A DNA stretch of 6,497 nucleotides from DASZZX01 sp036260415 (GTDB taxonomy: Bacteria; Actinomycetota; Nitriliruptoria; Nitriliruptorales; JAHWKO01). Position numbers and translations under genes: made by a program. The notes below the pieces were generated by a model. The model had not been told where the DNA came from, did not search any database, and saw nothing but the letters and a program-made list of their open reading frames with translations. Location: NCBI GenBank assembly GCA_036260415.1, contig DASZZX010000245.1, positions 1 to 6,497 of the forward strand. Reading direction: 5' to 3'. Shown in pieces: positions 6,004 through 6,497 of this stretch (its first letter is position 1; each line of letters starts with the position of its first letter).

Positions 6004-6201
6004 ATGCGAGCGGTCAGCACCCCGACGAGCCGACGTCCCCCCAAGCCCAAGCCCACCCGGCGGCTCGACGTGGGCATCGTCCTGATCGCGCTCATGGTCG
6101 CGCTGTTCGTCGGCCAGCTGGTGTGGGTTGTGTCCACCACGCGGATGGACACGCCGGCCACCTCCTCCTCGGCGGAGCAGCGCACAGGAGGCAGCACATG
6201 A
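6004..6201 (+). CDS. Very small single-span membrane protein, first gene of a coupled pair
   Basis: This is a 65-residue protein of unknown function. The N-terminus is strongly basic and Pro-rich (1-20, with RRPPKPKPTRR). One clear hydrophobic span follows (about 22-43, from VGIVLIALMVALFVGQLVWVV), then a short polar Thr/Ser-rich tail (44-65). The charge pattern predicts N-in/C-out. There is no lipobox or clear cleavage site. GAGGAG (5995-6000) precedes ATG by 3 nt, which is close but usable. Its TGA (6199-6201) overlaps the ATG of the next gene (6198-6200) in an ATGA arrangement, so the two are very likely one transcript with coupled translation. This supports a real gene despite the small size. 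It shares no obvious motif with the two ER[E/Q]VIVT proteins. Confidence 0.72.
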   Translation: MRAVSTPTSRRPPKPKPTRRLDVGIVLIALMVALFVGQLVWVVSTTRMDTPATSSSAEQRTGGST

Positions 6202-6449
6202 GCACCCGCAGAGAGCGGCCGCGGCGAGCACGACCGCGCGGGCAGGTGGAACGTGTCGAGCGTCAGGTCATCGTGACGCGTGATGACCGTCGCGACGGCT
6301 GGGGTCCGGTGCTCGCGGTCACCGTCACGATCGTCGTGCTGCTGCTGGTGGTGCTGGTCGCGTGGTTCGCGGACCGTAGCGCCGAGGTGGTCGACGAACT
6401 TCCGTCCGAGGTCGACGTTGAGGTCCAGGACGAGCCTGCCACCGGGTGA
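6198..6449 (+). CDS. Small single-span membrane protein with acidic tail (paralogue of the 4749-4979 product)
   Basis: This is an 83-residue protein of unknown function. An Arg-rich cytoplasmic segment (1-20) is followed by ERQVIVT (21-27), a charged linker RDDRRDGWG, a hydrophobic span (about 37-58, Val/Leu-rich ending VAWF), and an acidic tail with EVDVEVQDEPATG (71-83). The motif before the span and the tail both match the 76-residue protein at 4749-4979, in the same order and at similar spacing, so the two are probably diverged paralogues. A perfect AGGAGG (6186-6191) lies 6 nt before the ATG, inside the end of the upstream gene, and the ATGA overlap implies coupling to it. A GC hairpin follows 14 nt after the stop. 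A Shine-Dalgarno this strong in a coupled position suggests good expression. Confidence 0.85.
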   Translation: MSTRRERPRRARPRGQVERVERQVIVTRDDRRDGWGPVLAVTVTIVVLLLVVLVAWFADRSAEVVDELPSEVDVEVQDEPATG

Positions 6450-6463
6450 CGCACGGCCGGGCC

Positions 6464-6495
6464 GGCGGCCCGCGTTCGGGGGGGCGCGGGCCGCC
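6464..6495 (+). terminator. GC-rich hairpin after the small membrane protein operon, probable intrinsic terminator
   Basis: GGCGGCCCGCG (6464-6474) and CGCGGGCCGCC (6485-6495) form a perfect 11-bp stem with a 10-nt loop beginning TTCG. It begins 14 nt after the stop at 6449. The window ends two bases later, so a T-tract cannot be seen. Actinobacterial terminators often lack one. Confidence 0.6.
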
Positions 6496-6497
6496 CG

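Noticed and set aside
5643..6197. Long in-frame upstream extension of the 83-residue membrane protein
   Set aside because: It runs antisense through metF and out of frame through the 6004-6201 gene. AGGAGG before ATG 6198 and the ATGA overlap define the start.
6459..6471. Alternative hairpin GGGCC-GGC-GGCCC that competes with the terminal stem, suggesting an attenuator
   Set aside because: It has only 5 bp, against 11 bp for the terminal hairpin. It lies after the last gene with nothing visible to control, so GC-rich coincidence is more likely.

Overview
The window is very GC-rich, gene-dense bacterial DNA. Codons end mostly in G or C, several starts are GTG with GGAGG-type ribosome sites, and the gene types fit a high-GC Actinomycetota chromosome. 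A deep lineage such as the Nitriliruptoria is possible, but that is a guess from style and not shown by a marker gene. No rRNA, tRNA, CRISPR array, transposase or phage gene is visible.

The left half (1-3167) concerns sulfate. A 5'-truncated SLC13-type permease with two internal RCK_C/TrkA_C domains (1-1422, +) runs tail to tail into a fused ATP sulfurylase/APS kinase (1443-3167, -). Together they suggest sulfate uptake followed by activation to APS and PAPS. A family 2 glycosyltransferase of the rhamnosyltransferase-like group (3226-4125, +) is divergent from the sulfurylase across 58 bp.

The right half (4143-6497) holds a two-CBS-domain protein (4143-4532, -), a 76-residue single-span membrane protein (4749-4979, +), methylenetetrahydrofolate reductase metF (4991-5857, -), and two overlapping genes for tiny single-span membrane proteins (6004-6201 and 6198-6449, +). 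A strong GC hairpin, probably a terminator, closes the window. MetF supplies methyl-THF for methionine synthesis, so it links loosely to the sulfate genes through sulfur amino acid metabolism.

The most interesting feature is that the small membrane proteins on either side of metF (4749-4979 and 6198-6449) look like diverged paralogues. Both have an ER[E/Q]VIVT motif just before the membrane span and an acidic E-x-D-V-x-[I/V]...EPA tail after it. The first seven genes strictly alternate strand, and the three convergent junctions are only 20, 17 and 11 bp long. The metF/small-protein divergent region also contains a spaced inverted repeat and a hairpin that abuts a ribosome site.
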